Below, in pieces: positions 53,957 to 63,956 of a DNA stretch of 64,000 bases. The translations under genes were made by a program, and so were the position numbers. The notes beneath the pieces were generated by a model. The model made no database searches, had not been told where the DNA came from, and worked only from the letters and a program-made list of their open reading frames with translations. The stretch comes from Candidatus Hydrogenedentota bacterium (lineage in GTDB: Bacteria > Hydrogenedentota > Hydrogenedentia > Hydrogenedentales > SLHB01): assembly GCA_029552745.1 (NCBI GenBank), contig JAKPDK010000152.1:248001-312000 (forward strand), given 5' to 3'. Position 1 is the first letter of the stretch; each line of letters begins with the position of its first letter.

Positions 53957-56041
53957 TCAGGTCTGTTCCACAATGGTCCCCGAGATCGTTCTCGTAAAGG
54001 TCCTGATGCGGTCTCCTAAATCGGGCACATGAAAGACTGTTCCCTCTGAAGTGTCCGACTCGTCAAAAAGAAACGGGTCCGCCGAAATAAGCACATTACG
54101 CTCAAAAATACCTGTTACCGTCGGCAGACTCTCCTGACCCTTCTCAGCATCCATAGAAACCAATTGATAATTTTTGCGCAACTCCTCATCGATTCGGGTC
54201 AGTTCCGCCTCTGCACTATCCATAGTCTCCTTGTATTGTTTTCCCAACCGTATGTGTTGTTCAATCTTACGCCACATCATCTGAACAAAGTTGGTTTCCA
54301 TTCGGGCGTTCAATTGGGGATTCTTCTCCGCACACCGAGGATCATTCCTTAGGCGCTGCAGTGTGGCTAACATGCTCTTAGGACGGTCCCCATTGGGTGC
54401 CTCTGGAAAAAACTGTAGCGCCGCCGTGCATTCCTTCCGATACGCATTGACAACGGCTCGCAGTTTCTGAATTTCCTCCAAATACCCGTCCACGCGTGAA
54501 CGCACTCGCTTTAACAAGAGGGACGTCAGCTTCTTGTCTTGTATCTGCTGATCTAGTTTGTCCCGAATCTGCCGCATCTCTTCTACCGCAGATTCCAAAT
54601 CGCGGTCTTGTTCCTCCTGATCTGCAAACAGCCGAATTTCGTTGCTGATATCTTTATATGAGGACACCGACCCAACACCCTCTTCCTGCAATATATTGTC
54701 CTGAGGGGATACCAGGTTCGGTCTTGAAACCTTACCGGAAGGGACGAGCTTCTCTTCTGCAGCAAATGCCAACACCTGCAGACCTTGCATCAACCGCATC
54801 AACACGGCAAGTCTTCTCTCGGCCGCCTGGTGTTTTTCAACGGTTTTCTGGACGTCTCCCGGCGTCATGAGATAAAAAATAGTACTGGCTGCCAGCGATT
54901 CCGCCTCCTCCATGTTTTGCCGCAAAAGTCTCGAGAGGTCCTTAATGCGGTATTTTAGAAGCCTCTGTCGCTTTATAAGACGCACCGCATCGTCGGAAAG
55001 CGCTTCTCCGTAATCTATACAAGACAACTCCCGACGTAAAACAATGCGGGCTTGGGCGGATGCCGTATTACAAAACCGTTGCGCCGCGATAGTACGGGTG
55101 CCATGATAGGTCCCTCCACGGGCGTCACCATCTATTCGAATACGAGGCGACATCAAGGTGCCTAACAACGCATGATCTTTAACGCGGATTTCCACACCGG
55201 CGAAGATAAGGTTCGGATTCTGCACGCGGCGGCATATAACCCTTCCCTGTTTGGATACGACATAGGCTTTATCAATGATATTCCGTGCTCGAATATTGCC
55301 TTGACGAACAATGATCACACCAGAAATGTTTTCCCGAACGTCACAGTGGCGCGTAGCAGCCACCTTTCCCAATATGTATCCCTCGACACAGCACGAGCCG
55401 CCGTCAACGACCACAGTGCAATTTTCAGGTACACTGCCGAAGATCTTAAGATGTCCCTGGGCGGTGAAAACAGGACCCAGACTTGGCATGTCAATGCCGC
55501 AAAAAATCCTAATCTCTCGCGGGCGACTTTTTTCCAGATCCTCTTGATTGGCAAATACAATCCGACGGGAAACTGAAGGCAGATCATTTGGAATCAGCAC
55601 ATTTTTCAAACAAGTCTGGATGGCTTCAACAAAGGGCTGCAGCAAACCGCATACCCTTTGAAACCGTTGAGAAGCCGCAGAATGCGTTGCCAAATCGTAT
55701 ACTTGGTATATAAACAGCAGTTCATCTGGCTGCAAACTCGCAGCACCAGATTGCTTAAGCTGGTCAATGAGGTCACGTAAAAGCCATTGCGTTCGTCTTG
55801 CCTCGGTAGAAGACTGTTCACCTTGTTGAGACCCGACAGGAAGCAGTTGAGATGCGCCCCAAGCGGCAACTGCCTTGGGCAGAAAGGCATATTGTTCTGC
55901 TACACCGGATGTCGTTATATTTGCCCGATACCATGTTCTGCCAAGCGCAATATCCTGGAGAGAAATCGTGGCGACTTTTTCCGGAGTCAGAGAGGCAATG
56001 AATTCTAACAGCCTACTGATCATGTTAACATCTGATAACAC
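53957..56041 (-). CDS. FapA-like (DUF342) polymer-like protein
   Basis: The 694 residues have a central beta-helix-like stretch (about 195-330: HLKIFGSVPENCTVVVDGGSCCVEG, then NIRARNIIDKAYVVSKQG) resembling FapA/DUF342 proteins. The second half (about 360-660) is mostly charged helices, probably coiled coil. The N-terminal 190 residues are unmatched. Bacterial FapA proteins are of unclear role and often linked to flagella, but no flagellar gene is in the window. GTG 56041 overlaps the mtnA stop by one base; ATG 56023 is an alternative. The assignment is moderate and rests on the repeat pattern. Confidence 0.5.
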   Translation of the reverse strand: MLSDVNMISRLLEFIASLTPEKVATISLQDIALGRTWYRANITTSGVAEQYAFLPKAVAAWGASQLLPVGSQQGEQSSTEARRTQWLLRDLIDQLKQSGAASLQPDELLFIYQVYDLATHSAASQRFQRVCGLLQPFVEAIQTCLKNVLIPNDLPSVSRRIVFANQEDLEKSRPREIRIFCGIDMPSLGPVFTAQGHLKIFGSVPENCTVVVDGGSCCVEGYILGKVAATRHCDVRENISGVIIVRQGNIRARNIIDKAYVVSKQGRVICRRVQNPNLIFAGVEIRVKDHALLGTLMSPRIRIDGDARGGTYHGTRTIAAQRFCNTASAQARIVLRRELSCIDYGEALSDDAVRLIKRQRLLKYRIKDLSRLLRQNMEEAESLAASTIFYLMTPGDVQKTVEKHQAAERRLAVLMRLMQGLQVLAFAAEEKLVPSGKVSRPNLVSPQDNILQEEGVGSVSSYKDISNEIRLFADQEEQDRDLESAVEEMRQIRDKLDQQIQDKKLTSLLLKRVRSRVDGYLEEIQKLRAVVNAYRKECTAALQFFPEAPNGDRPKSMLATLQRLRNDPRCAEKNPQLNARMETNFVQMMWRKIEQHIRLGKQYKETMDSAEAELTRIDEELRKNYQLVSMDAEKGQESLPTVTGIFERNVLISADPFLFDESDTSEGTVFHVPDLGDRIRTFTRTISGTIVEQT

Positions 56042-57105
56042 TAGTGTTTAATGCAATTCACCTGCGTTTGCAGCGCACTGCGTATACTCTCTTCGAATGG
56101 TGGATACAGAACCCCACACTCCGTGATAATCCCTGTTATTAAATCGTGAGGCGTCACGTCGAAAGCAGGGTTATAGACTTTAGCATCTTTGGCAACCACT
56201 GGACGGTCGAATCCCTGACCAAGCTCGGCTCCCGAACGTTCCTCGATGGGAATCAACCCGCCGTGCAAAAGGCTCCTATCGATTGTTGAAAACGGCGCGG
56301 CAACGTAAAACGGAATATGGTGGTAATGTGCATTTACCGCAACACTGTACGTGCCTATTTTGTTTGCCGTGTCTCCATTTGCAGCGATACGGTCGGCACC
56401 CACTATAACCATGTTCACCCAACCTTTGCTCATCACATACGCGGCGGCACTATCGCAAATCACGGTCACATCGATTTGGGCACTCGCCAACTCCCAAGCC
56501 GTCAGACGGGCACCTTGCATAAGGGGCCTTGTTTCATCTGCAAAAACACGGAATTCTTTCCCTTGGTTTTTGGCAGCGTACAAAACCGACAATGCAGTGC
56601 CATATGATGAAGTGGCCAATGCTCCTGCGTTGCAATGGGTAAGTACACCTCCACCGTCCGGTACCAAATCGGCACCATATTCTCCTATTTTCCGGCATCT
56701 TTCTACGTCTTCGAAATATATCCGATTTGCTGCGTTCTCCAATGCTTGCCAGAAATCAAAAACATCTTGAAAACGCCCCACACCGACTTCCTTCATCCGA
56801 GCCAATGCCCAAAAAAGATTGTAGGCAGTAGGTCTTGTCGCCGCTAGTACTTCTAACGCATGAAAAAAGCACTGCCTGGCATTATCCAGAGAACTCCGGC
56901 TTTCTTTCAGTTCTTTTAAGGGAACAAGAACTCCGTACGCAGCGCACACACCTATAGCTGGGGCCCCGCGGACCCGCAACGTACAGATGGCATCTACTAC
57001 CGCTTCCAGCGTGTCGAGAGGAATAATCTTATATTCGGCAGGCAGCAATGTCTGGTCGATTATCCAAAGACGTTCGTTTTCCCACTTTACCGGTGCGATT
57101 TCCAA
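56041..57105 (-). CDS. mtnA: Methylthioribose-1-phosphate isomerase
   Basis: MtnA converts methylthioribose-1-phosphate to methylthioribulose-1-phosphate in methionine salvage. The 354 residues show LRVRGAPAIGVCAAYG, the active Cys in LTHCNAGALAT, and the catalytic Asp in VIVGADRIAANGDTANKIGTY. TTG 57105 is the only in-frame start before the core, with GGGGTGAT upstream. No other salvage gene is nearby. Its function in the present operon with a FapA-like gene is unclear. Confidence 0.95.
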   Translation of the reverse strand: MEIAPVKWENERLWIIDQTLLPAEYKIIPLDTLEAVVDAICTLRVRGAPAIGVCAAYGVLVPLKELKESRSSLDNARQCFFHALEVLAATRPTAYNLFWALARMKEVGVGRFQDVFDFWQALENAANRIYFEDVERCRKIGEYGADLVPDGGGVLTHCNAGALATSSYGTALSVLYAAKNQGKEFRVFADETRPLMQGARLTAWELASAQIDVTVICDSAAAYVMSKGWVNMVIVGADRIAANGDTANKIGTYSVAVNAHYHHIPFYVAAPFSTIDRSLLHGGLIPIEERSGAELGQGFDRPVVAKDAKVYNPAFDVTPHDLITGIITECGVLYPPFEESIRSALQTQVNCIKH

Positions 57106-57290
57106 AGTCTATCACCCCATTTACCGCGCTTTCCCAATACCATTTCATACTATCTTATCGAGAGTGTTTCAGGCAAACTGCACTTTTTCCGCTTTGTCCC
57201 ATGACAATCTGGACGGAAAATTTATTGAGGTCGGACTAAAAAACCTCTAAAAACTGTTAATTTACTAAGGATGAAAGTGAGTATTTCACA

Positions 57291-58313
57291 ATGATCGAAC
57301 TGTCAACATCTGCTGTGTTACCATATGCAGAAATGACTGCTACTGACATTCTTTCAGACATTTACGAGCCGATACAGACTCAAGTGCTAGACGTCCGTGA
57401 GAATCTTCGTCGGATTCAAAAGGACTTTTTACGCCTTCTGGACGGCCACGATAACAATGAAGAAGTGTATTCAGGAGGAAAACTTCTTCGCCCCGCCCTA
57501 TGCCTGTTGTCGGCTGGTGCCTGCGGAGCCCACGATCTGTCCGATTTTGTTCCTATGGCAACCGCGATGGAGACGTTCCATCTCGGCGCGCTTGCTCATG
57601 ATGATGTGATCGACGGTGCTAACATACGCAGAGGCATGTCCTCCCTGAATGCGAGATGGAGCGATCATGCCGCTGTGCTTATTGGGGATTACCTGATTGC
57701 AAGAGGTCTCAGTCTTCTAACTCCGTACAATTGTCCTGCCGTTTGGGAATTATTGGCTGAATGTCTCTGTGGCATGGCGGAGGGCGAACTCCATGACCTG
57801 GCAAATGGGAAAAATCGGTCTACCTTTGAGCAGTGTATTGATTTAGCCCGGGCAAAGACGGCGGGGCTATTCGGGTTCGCTTGCTGTACACCAGCCCGCG
57901 TTCTCAATCATGCATCCTGGGAACACTTCTACAAGTTCGGTCTGAAACTGGGAACGGCTTTTCAGCTGATAGATGATTTGCTCGATCTAACAAAACCCCA
58001 AGAGACGCTAGGTAAAGCACCGTGCAACGACCTGATTAGAAAGAAAAAAACGTTGCCCATCCTCTTGTTGAAGGAGGCTTTGTCCGCAACTGACCAGTTG
58101 CGTCTTGAAAGCCTCAGTGGTAACACGCTAACCAAACAAGAGCAGGTCTGGGTAGCCGCGTTAGTTGTGGAAACCGGCGTAAAACAACGCACGGAAGACA
58201 TCGCAAAGAAACTCGTACAGGAAGCACTGGACCAAATGAACGCTCTACCGAAAACCGTCTTTTCCGAACGCATGGCACGACTCGCTGAATTTGTTGTCTA
58301 CCGAGCTTTCTGA
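57291..58313 (+). CDS. Polyprenyl diphosphate synthase
   Basis: The protein has 340 residues. The first Asp-rich motif is HDDVIDGANIRRG and the second QLIDDLLDLT, so both metal sites are intact. It chains isopentenyl diphosphate units into quinone side chains or the polyprenyl carrier for cell wall glycans; chain length cannot be read here. The gene diverges from mtnA with about 180 bases between. Confidence 0.9.
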   Translation: MIELSTSAVLPYAEMTATDILSDIYEPIQTQVLDVRENLRRIQKDFLRLLDGHDNNEEVYSGGKLLRPALCLLSAGACGAHDLSDFVPMATAMETFHLGALAHDDVIDGANIRRGMSSLNARWSDHAAVLIGDYLIARGLSLLTPYNCPAVWELLAECLCGMAEGELHDLANGKNRSTFEQCIDLARAKTAGLFGFACCTPARVLNHASWEHFYKFGLKLGTAFQLIDDLLDLTKPQETLGKAPCNDLIRKKKTLPILLLKEALSATDQLRLESLSGNTLTKQEQVWVAALVVETGVKQRTEDIAKKLVQEALDQMNALPKTVFSERMARLAEFVVYRAF

Positions 58314-58642
58314 AAAGACGTTCTTCTTGTAGAGCACACAAAAATTACCCATGCCGTAACATCTTCAGCGCCACCTTCTCAGAAAGATGTAACCCTATAA
58401 CTACCAATAACTTCCAAACACTATGGCCTTCAATAATTTCCCGAGAATAAAAGAAGAGAAAATTGTACTTCTCGATAGAACCCCCCAAATAATGTCCGAT
58501 TTGTACTTATCAGCGCAATCAAGTAAATTCATTTCTAGTCGTTAAAAAAGAATGATGGGCAAGGCAAGCGCACCGGTTTCTGTTATGAATAATTCGTACT
58601 CCCAATCGTCTAACTCAATGTGGAACAGAGGAGTAGTGTTTT
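58314..58642. other. AT-rich gap before the sigma factor
   Basis: I see no gene here in 329 bases. The right end has AGGAG ten bases before the sigma start. I could not identify an ECF-type autoregulatory promoter or a terminator. Confidence 0.4.
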
Positions 58643-59284
58643 ATGGGCGTCATGCCAGCTTGCGGCCTCTTAACAGAGAACCGTAAAGAGGTTTCGGAGG
58701 TTCCATCTACGGAAACGCGGGCTAGGCAAGAAAAGACGGATATGGAACTGGTGCGGCTCGCACAGAGTGGAGAAATTGCTCCTTTCGAAGAACTCGTGCG
58801 GCGATACCGAAACGAGGTATTCGCTTTATCTTTTCACTATGTTCGAAATCGAGAAGACGCATGGGATATCTCCCAAGAAGTGTTTATAAAGGTGCATCGG
58901 TCCTTGCGGCAATTTCGAGGGGACTCAAGTTTCAAAACATGGCTAATGCGCATTACCAGCAACCAGTGCAAGGATTTTTTGAAGGCAACTCGTCTGAAAA
59001 CAGTCCCTTTAGAAAGCGAAAGATTGTCCACCGTCATAGGTTCAAAAGAGAGTCCCCGAGAAGACCTAGTCCACAAGGAAATGGAACAAGTAATTCTTGA
59101 AGCGCTTGATGAAATGCCCTTTAAACATCGTACGGCTTTTATACTGCGGGAAATGGAACAACTTTCTTACAAGGATATGGCAGAAATTATGAAATGCAAT
59201 ATCGGGACTGTGATGAGTCGACTTCATCATGCCAGAAAAAAAATTAAGCAAAAACTCTTGAAGAAAGGCATCGTCCTGGAGTAG
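58643..59284 (+). CDS. RNA polymerase ECF sigma factor
   Basis: The 213 residues have region 2 (FEELVRRYRNEVFALSFHYVRNREDAWDISQEVFIKVHRSLRQFRGDSSFKTWL, about 48-105) and region 4 (ALDEMPFKHRTAFILREMEQLSYKDMAEIMKCNIGTVMSRLHHARKKIK). This is an RpoE-like extracytoplasmic-function sigma. An N-terminal extension of about 35 residues precedes region 2. It is followed after 5 bases by the gene for a small membrane protein. Confidence 0.93.
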   Translation: MGVMPACGLLTENRKEVSEVPSTETRARQEKTDMELVRLAQSGEIAPFEELVRRYRNEVFALSFHYVRNREDAWDISQEVFIKVHRSLRQFRGDSSFKTWLMRITSNQCKDFLKATRLKTVPLESERLSTVIGSKESPREDLVHKEMEQVILEALDEMPFKHRTAFILREMEQLSYKDMAEIMKCNIGTVMSRLHHARKKIKQKLLKKGIVLE

Positions 59285-59289
59285 TGACC

Positions 59290-59748
59290 ATGTGGAAAGA
59301 TAAAAACCTGTGGAAAGCGGAAAGAGCACTGGACGCTGAGGATTTTGGAACGACTAAACCAAGTAAATCCGAAGGTCAATTGGCATCTGTTGACACGGAG
59401 GACCTTGTTCTGCTTGGTCAAATATCAAGGTCGGCCCAAAATCTCAGAGCTCGTGAAGTCGTCAGCGATGTCCAGTTCCCGGCATTTTGGAAAGGCATAG
59501 AAGATCGCCTAAAAACGCCCCCGGTGCGGAGCTCGCAACGTTTTTGGGCTATTCTCTCGTTTACGACCGCGGCGTTAATAGTGGCGTTGTCCATCTTTTT
59601 GGTATTTTTCGGAAAGACCCAGCCTGTAGTTGCCCAAACAATAGTCGAAGAAGTGACAACCGATATCGAAGGTGCAAGTGTCAGCTGGTCGCCTTCTGAA
59701 GACGGAGCGATGGTCTTCGTCAGAGTTGCGGAACGAGATATCTGGTAG
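59290..59748 (+). CDS. Putative anti-sigma membrane protein
   Basis: The 152 residues (ATG 59290, GGAG eight bases upstream) have a cytoplasmic N-terminal half and one central helix (FWAILSFTTAALIVALSIFLVFF, about 88-112) with a short outer tail. Its position directly after the ECF sigma is that of an anti-sigma factor. It lacks the zinc-binding HxxxCxxC motif common in that family, so binding must use another fold. No homologue was recognised. Confidence 0.6.
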   Translation: MWKDKNLWKAERALDAEDFGTTKPSKSEGQLASVDTEDLVLLGQISRSAQNLRAREVVSDVQFPAFWKGIEDRLKTPPVRSSQRFWAILSFTTAALIVALSIFLVFFGKTQPVVAQTIVEEVTTDIEGASVSWSPSEDGAMVFVRVAERDIW

Positions 59749-59753
59749 TACTT

Positions 59754-60398
59754 ATGATCGCTCTTTATGTGACATTGGTATTTTGCTTAGGCGCTGCTAG
59801 CCCCGATATGAAGATGAGCGAGCAGGGAGGAAACCCTTCTGTTCTCCGCCCTTCTAACCCCCAGGCTCCATCTTTCACAGGCTATCAAGGACAAACCGGC
59901 GAGACAAATTCCCAACAACTGCCCGTCAAACAAACCCTAGCCTTCCAGGTATATGTGGTAAAAGCAACCAAGGAAAACAAAGAAAAACAAACAACAAATG
60001 CGATACCCGCAGAGGTATCAAAAACCCTCGAAAATCTTAACTATCGCCACGTAACACTCATCAAGTCTCCCCGATTCACAACGGCATTCGGTGAGGCATT
60101 CCAATTTAACATAGAGAACCGCTATGACGTCAGTATAACCCCTCTGGAGAAGGCGGATGCGACACGTTTCCGCATCAGGGTATTGATTGAAGAAAACATG
60201 CCTATGCCCGACGGCACGATACAGAAACGCAAAGCGCTGGAAAGTGTCGGTGCGCTTGTCCCGGAGAAATTCCTAAGTTTTTGCGGTCTGAAGCTCGAAG
60301 AAGGCGAGCTTGTTCTCGTGGTTTCTATCCAAGAGGACTTCCAGAAACCCAACCTCAAAACCCCGGGTGTTCCATTTTGGCAAAAAGCGTTTCGCTAA
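59754..60398 (+). CDS. Hypothetical exported protein of the sigma operon
   Basis: The 214 residues start with a short hydrophobic stretch (MIALYVTLVFCLGAA) suggesting export. The outer part has beta-rich repeats (FRIRVLIEENM, ELVLVVSIQED). Proteins of similar plan occur after ECF sigma genes in Planctomycete-like genomes, but I do not know a named family. It lies 5 bases behind the anti-sigma-like gene, in one operon. Confidence 0.6.
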   Translation: MIALYVTLVFCLGAASPDMKMSEQGGNPSVLRPSNPQAPSFTGYQGQTGETNSQQLPVKQTLAFQVYVVKATKENKEKQTTNAIPAEVSKTLENLNYRHVTLIKSPRFTTAFGEAFQFNIENRYDVSITPLEKADATRFRIRVLIEENMPMPDGTIQKRKALESVGALVPEKFLSFCGLKLEEGELVLVVSIQEDFQKPNLKTPGVPFWQKAFR

Positions 60399-60418
60399 AC
60401 CCAAAAAGAACCTCCAAA

Positions 60419-61297
60419 TCAAAACATGAGGGGGATATCGATAATTCGATCTGCCTCTTCCCCTTTGGGGGTCTCTTGGGAAAGCAAGGAGCTTTTTGCA
60501 AAAGTTTCATTAGTCAGCCCACGAGTGGAAATACTCAGGTGGTCGTTGAACACGTCCACGACTCGGTACTCGATAGGAAATTCTGACAAGCTCGCAGTCA
60601 CAATATGAACCAAATTCCTTTCCGACACAATGTAATTCATATGCGCATGGCCAGAAAATAGTACGCGTACTTGCCGATGGCGCCTTACCACCTCCATGAG
60701 GAGGTCCCTGTTTTCTAAGACTGCCTTGTCTGGAAAACGCAATGTCTTAAACCGCTTTGGTGGTTCGATAGCCGGACAATGCATGGCAAGGATAGTGGGG
60801 AGATGAGAAAAACGGTTTAGATCATTTTCCAACCATTCTAGTTGATGAGGGGGTAATTGCCAGGAATAGTCACCTTTCAGGCCGTCGAGCGATGGACAAA
60901 GAGTACCGTCTGGCCATCGCCACCATGGGTCAAGAATTACGAAATGAAGGCCTTTATGTGTGAAGGAATAAACCGTATCACGAATAGGTAAACGAGCGTG
61001 AAATGCGTCAACAAACCACTCCCTACCTTTTTCTCTGGCAAAATCTGCATCACCGCCGACAGGATAATAAGCAATTCCCAGGGAATCCAATAAATCTCTG
61101 GCGGCAAACATGGCGTCTCGAGAAGTCTCGGCCGAAATATCACCTGTCGCGAGAATAAAATCTGGAGTTATAGACTGAAGGTCTTTAGCCAAGCAACGAA
61201 TGACGTCGGGCATCATGGACGAAATAATGAGATTATTCCGTTGCCCATCTCGAGTTGCGCCGATATGCGTGTCGGTAACTTGAACGAATCGCCACAT
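60419..61297 (-). CDS. Metallophosphoesterase
   Basis: The 292 residues belong to the calcineurin-like group. Present motifs are DTHIG, TGDISAE, the metal His in AMHCPAI and SGHAHMN. The usual GNHD motif reads GGDAD, so the bridging Asn and active-site His are replaced. The fold is certain. Activity may be weak or altered. Convergent with the preceding gene, 20 bases apart. Confidence 0.85.
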   Translation of the reverse strand: MWRFVQVTDTHIGATRDGQRNNLIISSMMPDVIRCLAKDLQSITPDFILATGDISAETSRDAMFAARDLLDSLGIAYYPVGGDADFAREKGREWFVDAFHARLPIRDTVYSFTHKGLHFVILDPWWRWPDGTLCPSLDGLKGDYSWQLPPHQLEWLENDLNRFSHLPTILAMHCPAIEPPKRFKTLRFPDKAVLENRDLLMEVVRRHRQVRVLFSGHAHMNYIVSERNLVHIVTASLSEFPIEYRVVDVFNDHLSISTRGLTNETFAKSSLLSQETPKGEEADRIIDIPLMF

Positions 61298-61372
61298 GAT
61301 AATTTAAGTCCCTAAGTACGTTACCACAGGATCTCGAAAAAAGCAAAAACAAAGAAAGATTGCACGAAAAGG

Positions 61373-62080
61373 CTAAAGCATCAATAGAGCAAGATTACGT
61401 GCCGTTGTTTTTTCTCTTCGGTACGAGAACCATTGTGTATCGGCAATTGTACATATACATGCAACCTCGATGTGGTTCCTCTGTATCCCTTTCTCTTCAA
61501 GTTGCTTGACGTTCGCTCCCCATAAGTCCAAATAACGGCCACGCAAGGGCATGCCCTCTCTTTCCCAATCTTCAGCAATGGCCTCAGATACCTCGTAGCA
61601 GTCGGGACATGCGCTAGGACCTATTACCGCCAAAATATCCTCCGGGGAAGAACTCCATGTTTTTTCCATGACTTCAACCGCACGTTGGGCGATGCGTGCT
61701 AAGGTACCTTGTCTGCCTGCGTGGATGATTCCGACCACCCTTTTTCTTGGGTCAAATAAGAACAGCGGGACACAATCGGCAGTAAGTATTCCAATAGGCA
61801 CTCCGGATACGTTCGTGAGCAAGCCATCGACACCGTTCAATTCGGGATGCCCGGCACCCGCACCAAAACCTTGATGGCGTTTGTCGACAACACGAACAAC
61901 TGCCCCGTGCACTTGACTCGGAAGCACAATATCGGATGAAGCAACGCCGCACAGTCGACTTACTACATCCCGCCCCCAGGGAGGAGTAGTAATACCGCGA
62001 AGGGAACAGTCACCCTCCGGTTTTCCGGAAAAAGCCGCTACGCTTACGCCCTGATCTTCCAAAAAACTGAACCGAAGCAT
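61373..62080 (-). CDS. pgeF: Multicopper oxidase-fold protein YfiH/PgeF (laccase domain)
   Basis: The 235 residues carry the three zinc or copper ligand motifs QVHG, TADCVP and IHAG, plus the GPSACPDCYEVS turn. The family acts as a purine nucleoside phosphorylase/deaminase and edits peptidoglycan precursors in E. coli. It follows hslU after 17 bases. Confidence 0.95.
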   Translation of the reverse strand: MLRFSFLEDQGVSVAAFSGKPEGDCSLRGITTPPWGRDVVSRLCGVASSDIVLPSQVHGAVVRVVDKRHQGFGAGAGHPELNGVDGLLTNVSGVPIGILTADCVPLFLFDPRKRVVGIIHAGRQGTLARIAQRAVEVMEKTWSSSPEDILAVIGPSACPDCYEVSEAIAEDWEREGMPLRGRYLDLWGANVKQLEEKGIQRNHIEVACICTIADTQWFSYRREKTTARNLALLML

Positions 62081-62097
62081 TCTGAGAAGAATCTTCG

Positions 62098-63486
62098 CTA
62101 AAGGATGTACCTACCGATGTCTTGTTTTTCCAGAATGCCGCTGAGCTTTTCGCGAACATGTTGAGCATCAATCTGGACATTTTTAGGACAGTCGGGGGCT
62201 TTATACAAGTACTCCTCTAGAAGACACTCCATAATGGTGTGAAGTCGCCGGGCCCCAATGTTTTCGGATTGTTCGTTGACCTGCTGACAGATACGAGCAA
62301 TTTCCTTAATCGCATCTTCTGTAAAGGTAATTTCCACCCCTTCCGTTGCAAGCAAAGCTTGATATTGCTTGATCAAGGAATTTTCCGGTTCGCGTAGAAT
62401 CCGCACAAAGTCTTCTTCTTTCAGACTGTGAAGTTCCACTCTGATAGGAAAACGTCCCTGCAATTCGGGAATCAGGTCGGATACCTTTGTCATATGAAAA
62501 GCACCTGCGGCAATAAATAAGATATGGTCTGTTTTCACGGTGCCGTATTTTGTAACCACATTGCTACCTTCTACGATGGGAAGGATGTCCCGCTGTACCC
62601 CTTCTCGAGATACATCAGGACCCGATCCCCCAGTCGAACCGCGAGACGCAATCTTGTCAATTTCATCCAAAAAAATGATCCCGGACGACTCGGTCCGCGC
62701 AAGGGCTTCGCGAACTACTTCATCCATATCAATCAGATTACGGAGTTCCTCTTCCTGCAAAATCTTGCGAGCCTCCGCAATACGCATCTTGCGGCGGCGG
62801 GTTCTGGGAGGAATGATTTTGCCAAACATCTCTTGAAGATTGAACCCCATTTCTTCCAAACCGCTGCTAGAAAAAACCTGCATCATGGGAGTAGTCACGG
62901 TTTCACGCGTTTCCACCTCGACCTCTCTGTCTTCCAATTTCCCTTCCCGCAGTTTTTTGAGCAGGATTTCCCGTGTATGCTTTTCTGCGTCCGTATCTTC
63001 TGCTTCTACCGGGGCTTCGTCTCCCGCATTCGGATCATACGGACGAAAAGCGCGTTGGTGCCGTGCTCCCTGAGGCGGTAACAAAAGGTCAAGCAAACGC
63101 CGTTCTGCGAGTTCGTGGGCACGAGGTTCGAGTTCCCTTTCTTTTTCCGCCTTCACCATATGAACAGCAGTCTCGACCAACTCGCGCACCATCGACTCGC
63201 AGTCCCTGCCCACATAACCGACCTCAGTAAACTTCGACGCTTCCACTTTAATAAACGGTGCATCCGCCAAACGAGATAACCTGCGGGCGATTTCGGTTTT
63301 TCCAACCCCCGTGGGCCCTATCATGATGATATTTTTGGGCGCCACTTCATCACGTATTTCCTCGGGAAGACGCTGTCTACGCCAACGATTCCGCAAAGCG
63401 ATTGCCACCTTACGTTTCGCCTCTTCCTGGCCAATAATGTATTTGTCAAGTTCCGCAACGATTTCGCGTGGTGTTATGTCTTTCAT
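62098..63486 (-). CDS. hslU: HslU ATPase subunit
   Basis: HslU unfolds substrates for the HslV peptidase. The 462 residues contain Walker [14 protein letters not shown], the pore loop GYVGRD, the intermediate I domain (about 110-240), Walker [12 protein letters not shown] and the C-terminal sensor residues [17 protein letters not shown]. The gene lies directly after rpiB; hslV is not seen in the window. ATG 63486 follows AAAGGG. Confidence 0.97.
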   Translation of the reverse strand: MKDITPREIVAELDKYIIGQEEAKRKVAIALRNRWRRQRLPEEIRDEVAPKNIIMIGPTGVGKTEIARRLSRLADAPFIKVEASKFTEVGYVGRDCESMVRELVETAVHMVKAEKERELEPRAHELAERRLLDLLLPPQGARHQRAFRPYDPNAGDEAPVEAEDTDAEKHTREILLKKLREGKLEDREVEVETRETVTTPMMQVFSSSGLEEMGFNLQEMFGKIIPPRTRRRKMRIAEARKILQEEELRNLIDMDEVVREALARTESSGIIFLDEIDKIASRGSTGGSGPDVSREGVQRDILPIVEGSNVVTKYGTVKTDHILFIAAGAFHMTKVSDLIPELQGRFPIRVELHSLKEEDFVRILREPENSLIKQYQALLATEGVEITFTEDAIKEIARICQQVNEQSENIGARRLHTIMECLLEEYLYKAPDCPKNVQIDAQHVREKLSGILEKQDIGRYIL

Positions 63487-63512
63487 GGCTACCCTTTGCT
63501 GGAGAAAACACG

Positions 63513-63956
63513 CTACCCCAATTTTTTGATTCGACGAATGTGACGCTCACCCTCACTAAAAGATGTACTTAGCCAAACATCTAAAATCTCGAGACATTCT
63601 TCTAGAGTCAGAAGCCGCCGACCAAGACAAAGCACATTAGCATCGTTGTGTTCCCGGGAAAGGCGGGCCGCCTCCGGCATTGTGCAAGGTGCCGCTCGAA
63701 TACCTTTGTGTCGGTTAGCTGCAATGCCCACTCCTATCCCCGTGCCGCATATTAGAACCCCGCGGTCGGCTTGACCTGTCAACAGTGCCTGGCACACTTT
63801 TTCTGCATAATCCGGATAATCTACCGAATCAGGTCCATCCGTTCCGCAGTCGATAACTTCGTGTCCTAAACGCTCCAGGTGAGCTATGACCGAAGGTTTG
63901 TAAAGTGGGGGAGGGGGCTCAAAACCAGCATGATCACTTCCTACCGCTATTCGCAT
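63513..63956 (-). CDS. rpiB: Ribose-5-phosphate isomerase B
   Basis: The 147 residues begin with VGSDHAGFE and carry the active-site Cys in [23 protein letters not shown] proline run EPPPP replaces the usual helix start at residue 14. ATG 63956 has AGGAGG upstream. It interconverts ribose-5-phosphate and ribulose-5-phosphate. Confidence 0.96.
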   Translation of the reverse strand: MRIAVGSDHAGFEPPPPLYKPSVIAHLERLGHEVIDCGTDGPDSVDYPDYAEKVCQALLTGQADRGVLICGTGIGVGIAANRHKGIRAAPCTMPEAARLSREHNDANVLCLGRRLLTLEECLEILDVWLSTSFSEGERHIRRIKKLG

